Source: Christensenella sp. UBA6420 (GTDB lineage: Bacteria > Bacillota > Clostridia > Christensenellales > DTU072). From it: DNA of 14,694 nucleotides. Location of the stretch: contig DJPE01000073.1 in NCBI GenBank assembly GCA_002439705.1, forward strand, positions 630 through 15,323, read 5' to 3'. The notes under the pieces were generated by a model. That model ran no database searches and was not told where the DNA came from. It saw only the letters and a list, made by a program, of their open reading frames with translations. Of this stretch, positions 13,945 to 14,694 are shown piece after piece (the stretch's first letter is position 1; the number at the start of each line of letters is the position of its first letter). The position numbers and the translations under genes are program-made.

Positions 13945-14694
13945 CCTTTGCGCCGACATCGGCTACAAAAGCATAAATCACGTCGGCGAGCAGTTGTGCG
14001 GCGACCACGTCGACGTCGTTCATCAAAGCGAGGATTCGACGGTCGTCGTGCTTGCGGACGGACTGGGCAGCGGCGTTAAGGCGAGCATACTTTCGACGCT
14101 CACGAGCAAGATTATTTCCACTATGATGGCGGAAGGTTTGACGCTCGAAGATTGCGTCGAGACGATTGCCGCTACGTTGCCGATATGCTCGGTGCGCGGC
14201 GTTGCGTATTCGACGTTCACAATCGTGCATCTTGTTAACAACAGAGAAGCCGAACTCATTCAATACGACAATCCGCAAATCATTCTTTTGCGCGACGGAC
14301 AAAACTACGAGTATCCGCGCACGGAGATGATAATCGGTGGCAAAAAAATCTACAAATCAACCGTGACCCTGTTTGAAAACGACCTGTTCGTTCTTATGAG
14401 CGACGGCTGTCCGCACGCAGGGCTCGGCATCTCTTACAATTTTGGTTGGAAGAGAGAAGACATAATCTCGTTTATGGAAAGCATCAGCATGGTGGGATAC
14501 ACCGCAAAAACGCTTTCCACCATACTCGTCGACGAGTGCAACAAACTCTATGGAGAGAAACCGGGCGACGATACGACGGCGTGCGTCATTCGCATCCGCA
14601 AGCGCGAGCCGATGAATATACTTTTCGGTCCGCCGTCAAATCCCGACGATTGCGACAGAATGATGTCCTTGTTCTTCTCGAAAGAGGGCAAGCA
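13937..14694 (+). CDS. SpoIIE/PP2C-type Ser/Thr phosphatase, 3' end missing
   Basis: The frame from ATG 13937 stays open to the right edge, giving 252 codons. The start overlaps the hydS stop by 8 bp (atgaatga) and has aaggag at 13920-13925, so translation is probably coupled. Metal-site motifs of the PP2C/SpoIIE family are all present: ADGLGSG (Asp41-Gly42), SDG (Asp156-Gly157) and PGDDTTA (Asp211-Asp212). The phosphatase domain ends near residue 220; a further region begins with NILFGPP and is cut off. By family it removes phosphate from Ser/Thr of a protein partner, as in anti-anti-sigma or other switches. PP2C phosphatases are recurrent partners of group C HydS, so I infer that HydS controls it through its PAS and helical tail. 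No anti-sigma pair is visible here, so the substrate is unknown. Confidence 0.92.
   Translation, partial: MNDLCADIGYKSINHVGEQLCGDHVDVVHQSEDSTVVVLADGLGSGVKASILSTLTSKIISTMMAEGLTLEDCVETIAATLPICSVRGVAYSTFTIVHLVNNREAELIQYDNPQIILLRDGQNYEYPRTEMIIGGKKIYKSTVTLFENDLFVLMSDGCPHAGLGISYNFGWKREDIISFMESISMVGYTAKTLSTILVDECNKLYGEKPGDDTTACVIRIRKREPMNILFGPPSNPDDCDRMMSLFFSKEGK

Noticed and set aside
12283..13959. Long open frame on the - strand opposite hydS
   Set aside because: It mirrors hydS almost exactly, has no ribosome site or family motif, and arises because hydS rarely uses the codons that read as stops on the other strand.

Overview
The window looks like chromosomal DNA of an uncultured, fermentative, anaerobic member of the Clostridia (Bacillota). 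The signs are a Rex-type redox repressor next to a bifunctional AdhE, an [FeFe]-hydrogenase-type gene, a SpoIIE-type phosphatase, sigma-A-like promoters with extended -10 boxes, strong purine-rich ribosome binding sites, GTG starts and U-tailed terminators. A species cannot be named from this sequence.

Left part (1-3905): two exported-protein genes on the + strand. The first is cut by the left edge; it is a large, cysteine-free protein of unknown function. The second is a lipoprotein with about seven or eight CxxC/His repeats followed by a BspA-like leucine-rich-repeat region. Each gene ends at a clear intrinsic terminator. Next (3907-4173, - strand) come a complete tRNA-Thr(GGT), its near-perfect consensus promoter and, between them, a structured segment carrying a duplicated tRNA 5' end and an altered anticodon-arm copy.

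Middle part (4257-7420): a GPH-family sugar:cation symporter followed by a small beta-rich protein (perhaps LURP-one-like), then a terminator, then a LysR-type regulator with its own terminator.

Right part (7510-14694): a co-directional, tightly packed run of seven genes: rex, adhE, an APH-fold kinase, two tandem 80-85-residue thioredoxin-like [2Fe-2S] ferredoxins, a PAS-containing sensory-type [FeFe] hydrogenase (HydS, group C) and a SpoIIE/PP2C phosphatase that runs off the right edge. Gaps are 25, 11, 14, 1 and 30 bp, then an 8-bp overlap, and no terminator is visible inside the run. The reading I favour is a redox/hydrogen-sensing switch attached to ethanol fermentation: Rex would sense NADH/NAD+, AdhE would consume NADH, and HydS would sense H2 or reduced ferredoxin and signal through the phosphatase, possibly opposed by the APH-fold kinase. 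HydS genes next to thioredoxin-like ferredoxins and PP2C phosphatases are an established arrangement. Their physical linkage to rex-adhE and an APH-fold kinase is the most interesting part of the window. The functional circuit is inference; the gene identities of rex, adhE, hydS and the phosphatase are well supported by motifs.
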